This document shows, in pieces, positions 11,645-23,181 of a DNA stretch of 58,952 bases. The position numbers were made by a program, and so were the translations under genes. The notes beneath the pieces are model-generated. The model did not search any database. It was given only the letters and a program-made list of their open reading frames with translations, and was not told the DNA's origin. Numbering within the stretch: the first letter of the stretch is position 1; every line of letters begins with the position of its first letter. Source of the stretch: Symbiodinium natans (taxonomy: Eukaryota > Sar > Dinophyceae > Suessiales > Symbiodiniaceae); assembly GCA_905221605.1 (NCBI GenBank), contig CAJNDS010002418.1, forward strand, positions 126,001 to 184,952, given 5' to 3'.

Positions 11645-12300
11645 CTGAGGTCCAGAGCATCCTCCCTGAAATCCCAGACTCTCCCTCCATTTTGCAGCTA
11701 GCCACCATGTAGGCTGCTTCGGAACACATCTTTGCCACCCCCGTGCTTACAGGACCCGGTAGTGTACCGTGACGATCGGGATATTTCAACTTGGGGGGGG
11801 TGGGGGGGGGGGGAGCGTCATCGTTTCTGCATCTTCTTTGTGAAGCCGCCCATGTGAGCCTTCCTTGTGTAAGCCTTGCAGTTTCTGACCTCTGCCGTAC
11901 TCTCAAGCCGAATCCTGAACTTTGCACGAGGATTTCTGGCGTCATGCACTCTCAGTCATCTTCCAACCAGTAGTTCTGCGTTCGATGAGTTAAGCTCGAT
12001 CCGCTGAACGGTTGCAGATCATCTCAAAAGGGATCCCGAACAAGTCCTGCTACACAAGCCGTGGATCTGATCCTTGGGATTGGGTGGAGGGCATGCTACT
12101 CCTTTAAGGCTGAGGGCATGTCTGGAGCCCCCATCCCTCCAGAGAGCTCACCAAGCTCCCTAAGCTAGGCATGCGAAATTGGGGCATCATGCTCTAAGCA
12201 GGACAAGCTTCTGTATTCAGCAAAAATGCACGAATGAATGAATTTCGTGCGTACACTTTATTTCGTTCATTTAATGCATTAAAATTGGTACTAAGAAGAG
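11645..12300. other. Interval with no gene I can defend
   Basis: Contains a short G run near 11790-11812 and no convincing exon on either strand. Confidence 0.4.
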
Positions 12301-13328
12301 AAATGGCGCCGAGGCCTCGGGCCGAAGGTGTATAGGTAGTCAGAACAGGCACCCCTCCAAATCCTCCCCCCAGGCCCAAAGCCCTTTTTCGGACCCCTTT
12401 TTTTGCCTCAAATGGGTACCCCCCCTAGGTGAGCAGGGTCCGCAAGCGGATGGTTCGCCAGGACCAGAGGCAGTTGCAGCCCTTCCCAGCAGGGCCCCCC
12501 ACCCACCCCCCCCCCACCCCCACCCCCCCCCCCCCCCCCCCCCCCCCCCACCCCCCCCCCCACCCCCCCCCCACCCCCCCCCCCCCCCAAAACCCCCCAC
12601 CCACCCCCCCCCACCCCCCCCTACCCCCCACCCCCCCCCTCCCCCCCCCCCACCCCCCCCCCAAACGCTTGCTCACGTAAGGTGTTTGTGCGGAGTTTTC
12701 CTGCTCCGACGCGCTGGCTTGAGGGGCGGAGGCTCAACTGGTGTGAGCACGGCCGCAAATCCGCTGAGGCCTTGGGCCGGAGGTGTCTAGGTTGTCAGAA
12801 CAGGCACACCCCTCAATTTTTTTAACCATGGGAAACCGGGGTCCGCAAGCGGACGGCTCGCCAGGACCAAGCCCCTCCCAGCAGGGCCCCCGGCCGTTGT
12901 TCAACCCCCCCCCCACCCCCCCACCCCCCCCCCCCCCCCACCCCCCCGCCACCCCCCCCCCCCCGCCCCCCCCCCCCCCCCCGCCCCAACCACCACCCCC
13001 CCCCCCCCCCCACCCCACCTCCCCCCACCCCACCTCCCCCCCCGAAGAGTCGCCTTAAACCTTAAGGGGCTGGCTCAATCCTACGATCACTCCAAGCCGA
13101 ACCCTAAACCCAAAAAAACCCTCAACCCCAAAGCGTGAACCTTGAGCCCTAAACTAACCCTCAACCCCAAACCCCAAACCATAAACCATAAACCCGGAAC
13201 CCTCAACCCTCAACCCTCAACCCAACCCTTATTGCTTGGGGTCCTGCGACTTGGGCGCTGCGGAATCACCATGCTCACGCGGATGCGCTGGGCCGGGCCG
13301 AGGCGGGTCGCGTAGCGTTAAAATTAAT
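12301..13328 (+). repeat. Dispersed repeat, copy 1 (two half-units; C runs; telomere-like 3' part)
   Basis: Two half-units begin near 12303 and 12766. Each has a CCG(C/A).(T/C)GAGGCC block, then TTGTCAGAACAGGCAC or a variant, then GTCCGCAAGCG(G/A)A, then CCCAGCAGGGCCCCC, and then long C-runs broken by A or G (12488-12662 and 12905-13041). The end (13080-13240) is a degenerate CCCTAAA-type tract including AAACCATAAACCATAAACCC. It closes with GCTTGGGGTCC, 'CACCATGCTCACGCGGATGC' and GCGTAGCGTTAAAATTAA. The same order of blocks recurs at 44310-45075 in the same orientation. Long proline or glycine frames across the C-runs are artefacts. Confidence 0.9.
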
Positions 13329-13590
13329 CTGACAAAATATTAAAATCCAGAAAATGCTGTAGAAAAAGAGATAAAAGAGTAGAATATTAATACTAAAAGT
13401 CCTTATAATATTATTATTAGTTTTACAAGAGCTTTTTACTGCCCCCGTAACCGCCATTAAAACTACTAAATTATACGGTTTTTGCGCTCTCTTTTCATTC
13501 GTTTGCAAATACAATTAAAAGGGAAGCAAAGAAGAGAGTGATATGAATGTACAATTAAAGGAGCAAGAACGAATAATTTTATAGCCTCGT
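13325..13590. other. AT-rich island of unknown origin
   Basis: About 265 bp that is clearly more AT-rich than all flanking DNA, with runs such as TTATAATATTATTATTAG. It starts exactly where copy 1 of the dispersed repeat ends. A minus-strand frame here encodes a hydrophobic stretch ('INILLFYLFFYSIFWILIF'), which AT-rich DNA gives readily. It could be an organelle-derived insertion or the remains of another element. Confidence 0.7.
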
Positions 13591-13717
13591 GCATCGGTGC
13601 ATCGAAAATGTGAAGTTTGTGGCGGAAGCAGAACAGACAGGATCCCTGTGCAATGTCTGTCTCAAGAGAGGTCAGAAACAAGCGTTCAGCGATTTAGCCC
13701 GCAAACTCTCAGAAGCC

Positions 13718-14452
13718 TTACACACTTGCGACAGCTACATAGACACGACACCACGCGATTGCAAAAGCTTTTGGGCCACAAGCTTCCTGGTTGATTTCGA
13801 GCTGAAACGCCTTCAGCTCTGCAAGCAACTCCACCTGGCGCCCCTCCATCTCTTGAAAGCAATCGTAGAGGCAGGTGTGCTTCGTCTCGGCGGCTCTCAG
13901 CTCGCTTCGCAACCTAGCTACCTCCCGTTCCTCCCACATCTGCTCTCCCGCAATTCCTGCAATTCCTGCATTCACTTCAGACACTTCAGCTTCAGCGGAA
14001 CGGCCGAGGATTGTTGAGTCAACACTTGGGAAAAGAGCCTGGCTGGGACGCATAGCTTGCTTGAACCTCCAATCCGTGCGATCCGGCTCGGCCAAGGCTC
14101 CGCTCATTTCGTTCACTTGGCCAATAAGCGACTCCTTTGGCTCCTTGGCCAACTCAGCCACCCAGCCAAGCCGTGCTGTTAGCCCTCGCGGCAAGCTTGG
14201 GGGATCTGGACGAGGCAGATCTACCCACTCCGCTTCCTCCAACCCTACCTGGCCCCCAGTCATGGGGATTCCGCAGCGAGCTTGAGAGTGGCTACTTTCA
14301 TCCTTCGAGAAACCAGCCTCTCCATGCCTGCCCGTGGTGGAGTAGCCACAGTAGTCTGAACCTGCCGGGAAAGCACTGCTTCGAGATTCGCACAACAGCA
14401 CGCAACTCTGCCTTGCACAAGAAAAACACATCACATGGACATGAGCGCACAC
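13718..14452 (-). CDS. Unrecognised coiled-coil protein, long open frame (244 residues)
   Basis: A continuous minus-strand frame. Coding character is best from 'GLEEAEWVDLPRPDPPSLPR' onward, through 'AELAKEPKESLIGQVNEMSG', to the helix 'EEREVARLRSELRAAETKHT' and 'EMEGRQVELLAELKAFQLEI'. The C-terminal part is a predicted coiled coil. The N-terminal part (CAHVHVMCFSCAR) looks non-coding, so the true exon probably starts near 14300. It lies between the AT-rich island and array A. No domain or catalytic motif is recognised. Confidence 0.5.
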   Translation of the reverse strand: MCAHVHVMCFSCARQSCVLLCESRSSAFPAGSDYCGYSTTGRHGEAGFSKDESSHSQARCGIPMTGGQVGLEEAEWVDLPRPDPPSLPRGLTARLGWVAELAKEPKESLIGQVNEMSGALAEPDRTDWRFKQAMRPSQALFPSVDSTILGRSAEAEVSEVNAGIAGIAGEQMWEEREVARLRSELRAAETKHTCLYDCFQEMEGRQVELLAELKAFQLEINQEACGPKAFAIAWCRVYVAVASV

Positions 14453-14599
14453 ACTTCAGTGGGATGCTCAGTAACACAAACATACGTAAACATATCTCAC
14501 TAATATCTACCAGCTCACACACCAATCCTCGCGCAAACCGAGCCAGCAAAAAGCAGGAAACACTACCGCGAAGACTGCGAGCGAAACCCCGCAATAGCA

Positions 14600-17475
14600 A
14601 GTCGTGATCAGAGTGGCGATACTTCAGACGCTGCTAAATCGGTCCTCCAAACCGCCAGTTCGCCCCGAAGATGGTTCCTTCACCCCAGTAGGAAAGTGTC
14701 CGCTCACCACGCATGCGCCCTGGCACGACTCACCTTTGGCTCCAACGTGCATCAGCGTGCAAGCACCCATTCTCAACTGTGGCACCAAGCGTCCCGAGAA
14801 CCAACAGAAGGCAGCGCCGATAAACCACGCAACAGCAAGTGGTGATCAGCGCCGAGCGATGCTTCACAGGCTGCGAAATCGGCCCTCCGAACCACCGGTT
14901 CACCCCGAAGATGGTTCAGCTCACCACGCACGCCCTGGCACGACTCGCCTGTGGCTCCAACGTGCATCAACGTGCAAGCACACCGATTCTCAACTGTGGC
15001 ACCAAGCGTCCCGAGAACCAACGGAAGGCAGCGCGGATAAATCACGCAACAGCAAGTGGTGATCAGCGCCGAGCGATGCTTCACAGGCTGCGAAATCGGC
15101 CCTCCAAACCACCGGTTCACCCCGAAGATGGTTCGAGAGGGTGCCTCACCCTGGTAGGAAGTGTCGGAGCGCCGAGCCTCATCAGCTCACCACGCACGCC
15201 CTGGCACGACTCACCTTTGGCTCCAACGTGCATCAACGTGCAAGCACACCGATTCTCAACTGTGGCACCAAGCGTCCCGAGAACCAACGGAAGGCAGCGC
15301 GGATAAATCACGCAACAGCAAGTGGTGATCAGCGCCGAGCGATGCTTCACAGGCTGCGAAATCGGCCCTCCAAACCACCGGTTCACCCCGAAGATGGTTC
15401 GAGAGGGTGCCTCACCCTGGTAGGAAGTGTCGGAGCGCCGAGCCTCATCAGCTCACCACGCACGCCCTGGTACGACTCACCTTTGGCTCCAACGTGCATC
15501 AACGTGCAAGCACACCGATTCTCAACTGTGGCACCAAGCGCCCCGAGAACCAACGGAAGGCAGCGCGGATAAATCACGCAACAGCAAGGATCAGCGCCGG
15601 GCGATGCTTCACAGGCTGCGAAATCGGCCCTCCAAACCACCGGTTCACCCCGAAGATGGTTCGAGAGGGTGCCTCACCCTGGTAGGAAGTGTCGGAGCGC
15701 CGAGCCTCATCAGCTCACCACGCACGCCCTGGTACGACTCACCTTTGGCTCCAACGTGCATCAACGTGCAAGCACACCGATTCTCAACTGTGGCAGCAAG
15801 CGTCCCAAGAACCAACGGAAGGCAGCGCGGATAAAATCACGCAACAGCAAGTGGTGATCAGCGCCGGGCGATGCTTCACAGGCTGCGAAATCGGCCCTCC
15901 AAACCACCGGTTCACCCCGAAGATGGTTCGAGAGGGTGCCTCACCCTGGTAGGAAGTGTCGGAGCGCCGAGCCTCATCAGCTCACCACGCACGCCCTGGC
16001 ACGACTCACCTTTGGCTCCAACGTGCATCAACGTGCAAGCACACCGATTCTCAACTGTGGCACCAAGCGCCCCGAGAACCAACGGAAGGCAGCGCGGATA
16101 AATCACGCAACAGCAAGGATCAGCGCCGGGCGATGCTTCACAGGCTGCGAAATCGGCCCTCCAAACCACCGGTTCACCCCGAAGATGGTTCGAGAGGGTG
16201 CCTCACCCTGGTAGGAAGTGTCGGAGCGCCGAGCCTCATCAGCTCACCACGCACGCCCTGGTACGACTCACCTTTGGCTCCAACGTGCATCAACGTGCAA
16301 GCACACCGATTCTCAACTGTGGCAGCAAGCGTCCCAAGAACCAACGGAAGGCAGCGCGGATAAAATCACGCAACAGCAAGTGGTGATCAGCGCCGGGCGA
16401 TGCTTCACAGGCTGCGAAATCGGCCCTCCAAACCACCGGTTCACCCCGAAGATGGTTCGAGAGGGTGCCTCACCCTGGTAGGAAGTGTCGGAGCGCCGAG
16501 CCTCATCAGCTCACCACGCACGCCCTGGCACGACTCACCTTTGGCTCCAACGTGCATCAACGTGCAAGCACACCGATTCTCAACTGTGGCAGCAAGCGTC
16601 GCAAGAACCAACGGAAGGCAGCGCGGATAAAATCACGCAACAGCAAGTGGTGATCAGCGCCGGGCGATGCTTCACAGGCTGCGAAATCGGCCCTCCAAAC
16701 CACCGGTTCACCCCGAAGATGGTTCGAGAGGGTGCCTCACCCTGGTAGGAAGTGTCGGAGCGCCGAGCCTCATCAGCTCACCACGCACGCCGTGGCACGA
16801 CTCACCTTTGGCTCCAACGTGCATCAACGTGCAAGCACACCGATTCTCAACTGTGGCAGCAAGCGTCGCAAGAACCAACGGAAGGCAGCGCGGATAAAAT
16901 CACGCAACAGCAAGTGGTGATCAGCGCCGGGCGATGCTTCACAGGCTGCGAAATCGGCCCTCCAAACCACCGGTTCACCCCGAAGATGGTTCGAGAGGGT
17001 GCCTCACCCTGGTAGGAAGTGTCGGAGCGCCGAGCCTCATCAGCTCACCACGCACGCCCTGGCACGACTCACCTTTGGCTCCAACGTGCATCAACGTGCA
17101 AGCACACCGATTCTCAACTGTGGCAGCAAGCGTCCCAAGAACCAACGGAAGGCAGCGCGGATAAAATCACGCAACAGCAAGTGGTGATCAGCGCCGGGCG
17201 ATGCTTCACAGGCTGCGAAATCGGCCCTCCAAACCACCGGTTCACCCCGAAGATGGTTCGAGAGGGTGCCTCACCCTGGTAGGAAGTGTCGGAGCGCCGA
17301 GCCTCATCAGCTCACCACGCACGCCCTGGCACGACTCACCTTTGGCTCCAACGTGCATCAACGTGCAAGCACACCGATTCTCAACTGTGGCAGCAAGCGT
17401 CGCAAGAACCAACGGAAGGCAGCGCGGATAAAATCACGCAACAGCAAGTGGTGATCAGCACTGATCGATGCTTCA
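14600..17475 (+). repeat. Tandem array A, about 266-bp unit, about 12 units including edge fragments
   Basis: Cores recur at about 14608 (diverged), 14846, 15060, 15326, 15590, 15855, 16119, 16384, 16651, 16918, 17185 and 17452 (truncated). Full units are 262-267 bp; the first units are shorter. Each unit starts with TGATCAGC and carries AAACCACCGGTTCACCCCGA, then AAGTGTCGGAGCGCC, then 'GCACGACTCACCTTTGGCTC', then CTCAACTGTGGCA. Internal copies are almost identical, which implies recent homogenisation. The first and last copies are eroded, as expected of an array maintained by unequal exchange. The many short frames inside are repeat artefacts with no conserved reading beyond sequence identity. 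Confidence 0.98.
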
Positions 17476-17661
17476 CGGGGCCCTTGAAGTTTAGGAGGAT
17501 ATGGAAGGTATGGGGGATTGCAAGTCGCCTGCAAAGCCGGAGCTGTGAATCTCTGGCTGCTCGCGGTAGGCAGCAAAGCGTCGGAGCTCCTGGGTTCGCT
17601 GTAGGAACCCTAAGCGGCCCCAACCTCCCTAAACGCTCCAGGCCCCACACACGTCCCCCCC

Positions 17662-18206
17662 ACCTTTAAACCCTTGGCACCTCTCGGAAGGCGCTGAGCT
17701 CTTGGGCTGGGGAGGCCTGGGAGGTCAGCTCGAAGCTTGGCTCGCCCGGCGCGCACAGCTCGCCCATCCCGCAGTTGCTTGCGAAGAATTCTTCTTGTGC
17801 TTTCAGGGATCGGTGTCGTCATGCGGGTTTTGTGATGTTTTGCGCCATGTTCACAGAGTCTGCGGCATGATTCAGCAATGCTGTGCGGCCGATCACATGC
17901 TGCTGCGCAGGTTGTGCTGACAAACAGCATGGGTTGCAAGCAAAAGCCCCAACATGGTGCTGTCCATGGCCACCGCCGGTCATGCACCTTGCTACACTTT
18001 GCCGAGGTTGAGGGGCGAGTCCTCACGGCTCCTAACCTACGAAGGTGCAGCATGGGGTGCCAGGTGCCAGGAATGGCGGTGTTGGGATTGAGCTTTCCCA
18101 ATCCAGAGGCACGGAAATCTTCCCCAGGCTGAATTGCAAAGCCTGCAATTTTTGCAGGTAAGTCATTGACATGCGAGCATCCCATGGAGAAGAGAACTGT
18201 GGACAA
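17662..18206 (-). CDS. Probable C-terminal exon(s), unknown protein
   Basis: The minus-strand frame at about 17790-17665 reads 'SNCGMGELCAPGEPSFELTS' followed by 'QASPAQELSAFREVPRV' and a stop, with good coding character. An overlapping frame (18206-17610) is open for 198 residues but lower in quality. No family is recognised. It lies just downstream of array A. Confidence 0.35.
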
Positions 18207-18587
18207 AAAATAGTGCCTGAATATAGCCCGAGGGCCATCTAAGAAGATTATACATGATTGCTGGGATTACTGGGATTGTTGGTACATAAGGCTGGTAGGT
18301 CTCGATCCGGAAGGGGCTCGAGTGGCGGAGCTTCCGCAAGTTGATGCCGGAAATTGCTGGAAAAGGCGATCATTGAATCGCACACGCCGGGGCCCTGCGA
18401 ACATGGTGAACGTGGTGAACATGGTGAACATGGTGCAATGACTCTCCACCTGATGTCACGTAGAGCTTGGGCGATGAAAGCATCGGCGTGGCTGCAGCAC
18501 CTCATCAGAGCTCTGAGCCCGGCTCGGGGCAGGGCAAGCGGTGGGAGAATTTGTGAGAGCTACTTCAGTAAGAACTACTTGTAACTA

Positions 18588-19060
18588 CTTCAGTAAGCTG
18601 CAGGCTGGGAGAGGATCTTGAGCGCATGGAAGTCGACGGAGATGTTGCGCACCTGTGCACGGAAATGCCTGCACGCAACCTTGAGCTTCGCAAGATTTGC
18701 CTGGCCTCCTGCTCGAGACCAATTACCCCACTGTGGTAGTTCTCAATAAAGTGCACCTTTGCTCAGTTGAAGTCCTGCATCACTCCTACATCGTTCTCTC
18801 TCAGACATTGGCGAAGACAGCTACAAAATGTCATGGCACGATTTCAACTCAGGCCGCCGCCGCGGTTCGGGGCACGTCAAGCTTCATGCACACGTCCTCA
18901 ATCTTTTTGTCGAGGACCTGAACAGAACTGGACTACCGTACAATCAGCCTTTGTCTTCACGGCCTTGCTCTGCTCGTTCTCTACAAGTTGCAGGAAGGCG
19001 ACAATGAACTACGAGCATCAAGAGCGCGATTATGGAGCATGCAGTTAGGCCAAGCACACA
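18588..19060 (-). CDS. Exon cluster, unrecognised helical protein with its C-terminus
   Basis: Three minus-strand segments. About 19020-18920 reads 'IVAFLQLVENEQSKAVKTKA'. The next starts after TGTTCAG near 18920 and reads 'VLDKKIEDVCMKLDVPRTAA'. The last starts after GGCCAG near 18700 and reads 'ANLAKLKVACRHFRAQVRNI', ending in 'FHALKILSQPAAY' and a stop. Each acceptor is AG followed by a purine or pyrimidine start consistent with splicing. The product would be mostly helical. Start and function are unknown. Confidence 0.45.
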
Positions 19061-19300
19061 CGAGATGCGGCCCTTTGCAACGGCACGTCACGTTCTCTAC
19101 TTTCGAATCGAATCAGAATTGGAAGGGCGCAATAGTATGAAATGTTCAAGCGTCATGAGTGACCATCATCAGCAACCCCGTGCAGCCGAGCAAGCAGCAC
19201 TAGTTACTCGCAACAGCCCATTCAACAAGCACCTACAAGTAGAAGCACGAATGATGCTGACAGGCTTGCAGAATGGCAGTCCCCCCTTTGCAGCAGACTA

Positions 19301-20099
19301 AGTCTCAACAGAAGAAATGTGTAGGTTTATGGAGCGTTCCCTTCGTCGTAAGTAGGTTGCCACCAATTACGGTACCAAACAACCTGGTGGGAGAATCTAC
19401 AACTTCATCCCAGTGAGTCACGACCCGAATCGTGAGGCCTGCCGCAGCTTCATCTCTCTGTCGGCAATGGAAGAAGCTCCCTGGTTGCCGGCTTTGGTGA
19501 TGCTCTCCTTTGCACTCTGCACTCAAGTCAGCTACCCGCACTAAGGCTAGCCTTCAACCTAAGGCATCAAGCTAAAATTAGGCGAGAAGCCTATGGCAGG
19601 GGGGACGGGGTGCTGCACTATGTCATTCAGGGGGGATTGACAGCAGTGTGGTGTCCTCCACTCTGTCAATGCGAGTGAGCACCACCTGCCAGACATGATC
19701 TGATTCCGCAGCTCCACAGCAAGGTCACATGCAAAGGCCGGATATGACACTGGGCCATGCTTCCGATAAAGACGCGCTTTTCTTCCCGCATGTCCATGGA
19801 TGGCCGACATTCCGAGGCAGCTTTCCTCACGCCACTGTTGACTTGGACTGAAGCACGTCGAAACAACAAACTGGGGTGAACGAAGCAGCACTTGCCTCTC
19901 CGATGCTGCCTGCAGCCTAGACGAAAGAGGCAGACTGATGAATGTATATAAAGATTGATGGTATATAAACTCTACAGACCTGACTCAATTTGGAGCAGCT
20001 CGCTGTTTCATCTTTCCTTCAGTGCCCAAACCGGAACGCACGAGGAGTGGCCTCGCGAGTGCCGCACGGCACCGCTCCGTGAGCCGGACGCCCTGGGAA
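19301..20099. other. Interval with no gene I can defend
   Basis: Open frames exist on the minus strand (19305-19541, 19559-19891), but they have no recognisable motif or good splice context. Confidence 0.35.
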
Positions 20100-20960
20100 A
20101 CATCCCGCGGATGAATATTGCTCTTCAAAGAATCTCCCATACTGTTACAACACCCAAACCCAAACAGTACCGAAATCGTATACCCAAACATGTCCTGGCC
20201 TCGGCCTGCAGGCGCGAGACCTCTTGCAGGATCTCGGCGTGGAAAAGCGGAACCTCAGGAACGGGAGGAGGCCCCGAGAAAAGCGGGCTCTCTCAGTGCG
20301 TCAGTGTGTGCCTCCTCCGCACAGGCACGCATCAGGTTCGAGGGAGGGCACCTCAATGGAGCACAGCGCCGTGCAGCCGAATGCTCAGCGCGCCTCCTGC
20401 TGCCAAGCCGCGGGAAGAGCACAACATCCTGACCGACGAGGTTCACGATGCTTTCATGATACTTTCATGATGCTGTTCCGTCAAATTTCGCAACGGATCT
20501 TTGAGGGAAGCCGCCTGTGGCACATGCTGCCGGAAGTTTTGGACAAGCCTTCTGCTGAAGAGGGCGCCTCGGGAAGAGCACAAAGCACATGCAAAGCACT
20601 CAGAAGCCTTGCGCGGCCAAAGCGCAGATGCGAGCAAGCTGGTCGGCGACTCAGGAGCAGGCGACACACCACGACCAGCAACAGTGGTCGTCGCACTCCA
20701 CCAGCCTTCCGCAGGGTGAACAGCTGGAATCAGTACAGGGACAAGAGGCCGACAGAAGCACGAAATTGCTGCTCTTTGAACGCAGTTGCCTGAATCTCAT
20801 CCATGATGCGGGCAAGGTCTCTGCCTAGGCTATGTAGGCTACATACAGCAGGACCACGCTAAGGTTCATTCGGGTGAAGTTGTGCGCTCAAGCTGCTGGT
20901 GATGTCGTCGCTGTCCATGACGAGGGAGCTCATGGGCACACTCAGAGATGGCAGCGCTGT
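20100..20960 (-). CDS. Exon cluster, unrecognised coiled-coil protein
   Basis: Minus-strand segments with coding character. About 20950-20870 reads 'SSLVMDSDDITSSLSAQLHP'. About 20822-20735 starts after GCCTAGGCAG and reads 'RDLARIMDEIQATAFKEQQF' followed by RASVGLLSLY and a stop. About 20270-20190 reads 'EVPLFHAEILQEVSRLQAEA'. The segments between are less clear. The antisense plus strand is also open for long stretches, which lowers confidence. No family recognised. Confidence 0.35.
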
Positions 20961-21606
20961 TGACACGGCCTCGCGATTTCTTCACACAAACATATACAGA
21001 ATCACTCTGCAAAGTCTCCCTCGGCACCGATGCAAAGAACCCGGCTTTCCCGGTGAAGAGCACGCGGCAGGCGCCAACGGCTTGAACAGCCTAACAGGCG
21101 CAGTCGTTGAGTCCATACCGAAGCGTTTTGCACATGTCCCGAGCAGACACAGCCTCTGGACTTCTGTCAGCGACCTTGGAAGTCATCTAACGTGGTCTGT
21201 TGCGGAACTGCATGCAAGATCTCACAGCAGCCCATCTCAAATACACTCCCTGGGTCTAATCTCGGCCCACCGGGGTGTCAAGTCAGCCCAACCGCTGATG
21301 AAGGAAGTCACCCAGCAGGGATGTCAACCCAACAACATCGATACCGCAAGGGCACAGCCGGAGCTGTTCAGTGTGGGTTGACAAGCCTTAAAGCAGCACT
21401 TGCAAGCAGTTTCGAACAGCACGTGGTTTCAGGGCCCAGAAGCGGAAGTAACCACTGAACCTGTCCGGCAGAACGGTTGGGACTGAGCTGCACAGCACGA
21501 GGGGCAGTGCGAGGTTTCAGCGAGGTGCGCGACGTGGGGCTCAAAACTGCCCGACGAAAGCTATGCCCAAACACCATGTTGGAACTGGATATCAGCAAAA
21601 CCATCA

Positions 21607-22260
21607 TCACCAGTTGGAGACACCCGCCTTAAAGCCATGCACCCGGACGCACAGCTCGCAAGTGCTCCGCCATGTTATAGGATTGCAACTCTGAGTTCCG
21701 GGAGAGGCAACGACCCCAAAGCTCATAGCACGATGACACCGCAAATTGAGGGTCTGATAAAACGTAAGAACCGCAAACAGGGTTCTTTGATGTGCTTCGG
21801 GAATTCCCCTGAGAAAGAGAACAAGCTGCTGTGTGCACTCGTAACGCAGCAACCGAATTGACACAAATTGCTCTGTCAAATCATGTCACTGTCGCGTACC
21901 CAAGTGCCGGGCAAGCGCATCATTCAGACCACCCCAAGCCAGCACGACAGCTGGCCAGCCACTGGTCTCGGCAAGCAGCTTCTCCACCTAAGTGCACAAA
22001 GCTTGTGCAAACGGCTCGGCAATGAGCTACGGGAGCTACATTCAGCTACATCCTGCCTTGACAAACGTCGGGAAAGGCTCTGAGACGGCTCGCATGACCT
22101 TAACAGACGTGTCGACCGGCACACTGCTTACACAGTGGCGAATAAAGTGTTGGCTTTTCGTCCCAGCAAAGCCACACCTCCAAGGCCCCGCACACTCTGC
22201 CAAAGCGAGCTGGTGGGATTGACCTGTGGGTCCACGTCCTCCACACACATCCACCGATCA
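21607..22260 (-). CDS. Exon cluster, unrecognised protein
   Basis: Minus-strand segments. About 22200-22045 reads 'HFIRHCVSSVPVDTSVKVMR' followed by AVSEPFPTFVKAG. About 21988-21888 starts after GCACTTAG and reads 'VEKLLAETSGWPAVVLAWGG' followed by LNDALARHLGTRDS. About 21879-21690 reads 'FVSIRLLRYECTQQLVLFLR' followed by GIPEAHQRTLFAVLTFYQ. Composition is that of a globular protein, not a coiled coil. I could not place it in a family. Confidence 0.4.
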
Positions 22261-22541
22261 TCCACCGATCCACCGGGTCTCGTGGCCGACTACTTGAGCG
22301 CACGAGGGGTGTCCTCCGAAGATTCCGGCTGAAGATCCGGGCTCCTTCCGCCACTTGCAGGAGACACATCATCGGCATCACAGCATGTCAAAGCAGCCAA
22401 CACAGACCACATTGAAGCATTGTGGTGCAGTGCACTCCTGCGGCTGGAGCAAACACAAAGTGCCGCCCCCTGCTCAGAAGGGCTCTCGAGCTCAGAAGTT
22501 CATGAGTTTGCAGTTGGCGGATGTTGGCGGCTCATAGCGGC

Positions 22542-22725
22542 TCAGAGGGCCTCGGCAAGAAACTCCGCTTGGTCACAGAGGCGCCTCTGTGCTCGGTTGA
22601 AACTCAATGGCAACGTTACCTCCTCGTCACGACATGAGAACTCGGCCCACCTGCTGAGGGCGAAGGCAGCCCCTTCACGAACGGTCACCGCACCCTTCGG
22701 TACCTCGAAAACCCAAGGACGATGC
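22542..22725 (-). CDS. Probable C-terminal exon, unknown protein
   Basis: After CAGATTAG near 22726 the minus strand reads 'HRPWVFEVPKGAVTVREGAA', then FALSRWAEFSCRDEEVTLPL and a Gln/Arg/Glu-rich end before a stop. Coding character is good and the frame is closed by a natural stop. The rest of the gene was not identified. Confidence 0.35.
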
Positions 22726-23181
22726 CTAATCTGCTTTACTGACACGGAGGATACAGCCAGCAAACCAAGCCCCCAAAGAACAACCCCACCCCGTTTGAAA
22801 AAAAAAACAATAACGCAGAAAACTGGAGAAAAAAAAATGAACCAAAGAAGAGAGCTCGACAAGAACGTGGCACGAGCTGAGCTGGCCTCGAAACCCAGGC
22901 AGAGATGTAGCGGGCCAGCACTGGCCTCCAACTCCTCAAACTACGCGGGCCACTTGTAGACTCGTAGACGAAAGGGAGGCTTGAAGCATCCTTTGATTTG
23001 TCGGTTGAAGTGGTTGTTTCTGATGTTTCTAACGGGTTGTGTGCGGACGGTCCGCGACTTGTCCGTGCATGAAGGCAGCTGCTAAACACTGACCTCTCAA
23101 GCAAGTATCTTTCAAGTAACAGGAAATGAGTACCTGACTTCCTTGTTCAGGTGGTGGTGCTGGGCAGCGCCCAGAGCAGGA

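Noticed and set aside
12408-13058. Long Gly- or Pro-rich frames in the dispersed repeat
   Set aside because: They are translations of C or G runs, not proteins.
14870-14900. Hammerhead-type ribozyme in the array core (CGAAA near a stem)
   Set aside because: The CUGAUGA element is missing and the GAAA is not kept in array B.
15135-15150. tRNA B-box (GGTTCGA) in array A
   Set aside because: The remainder of the box and a matching A-box or acceptor stem are absent.
14600-17475. CRISPR array
   Set aside because: The whole unit is conserved, with no variable spacers, in a eukaryotic context.
14604-17669. Dozens of 60-155 codon frames in array A, on both strands
   Set aside because: They repeat with the array unit, and A/B differences show no codon-position bias.
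22542-22931. Full 129-codon frame including a Phe/Val-rich hydrophobic stretch as a membrane protein
   Set aside because: The hydrophobic part is the complement of an A-rich tract; only the downstream part looks coding.
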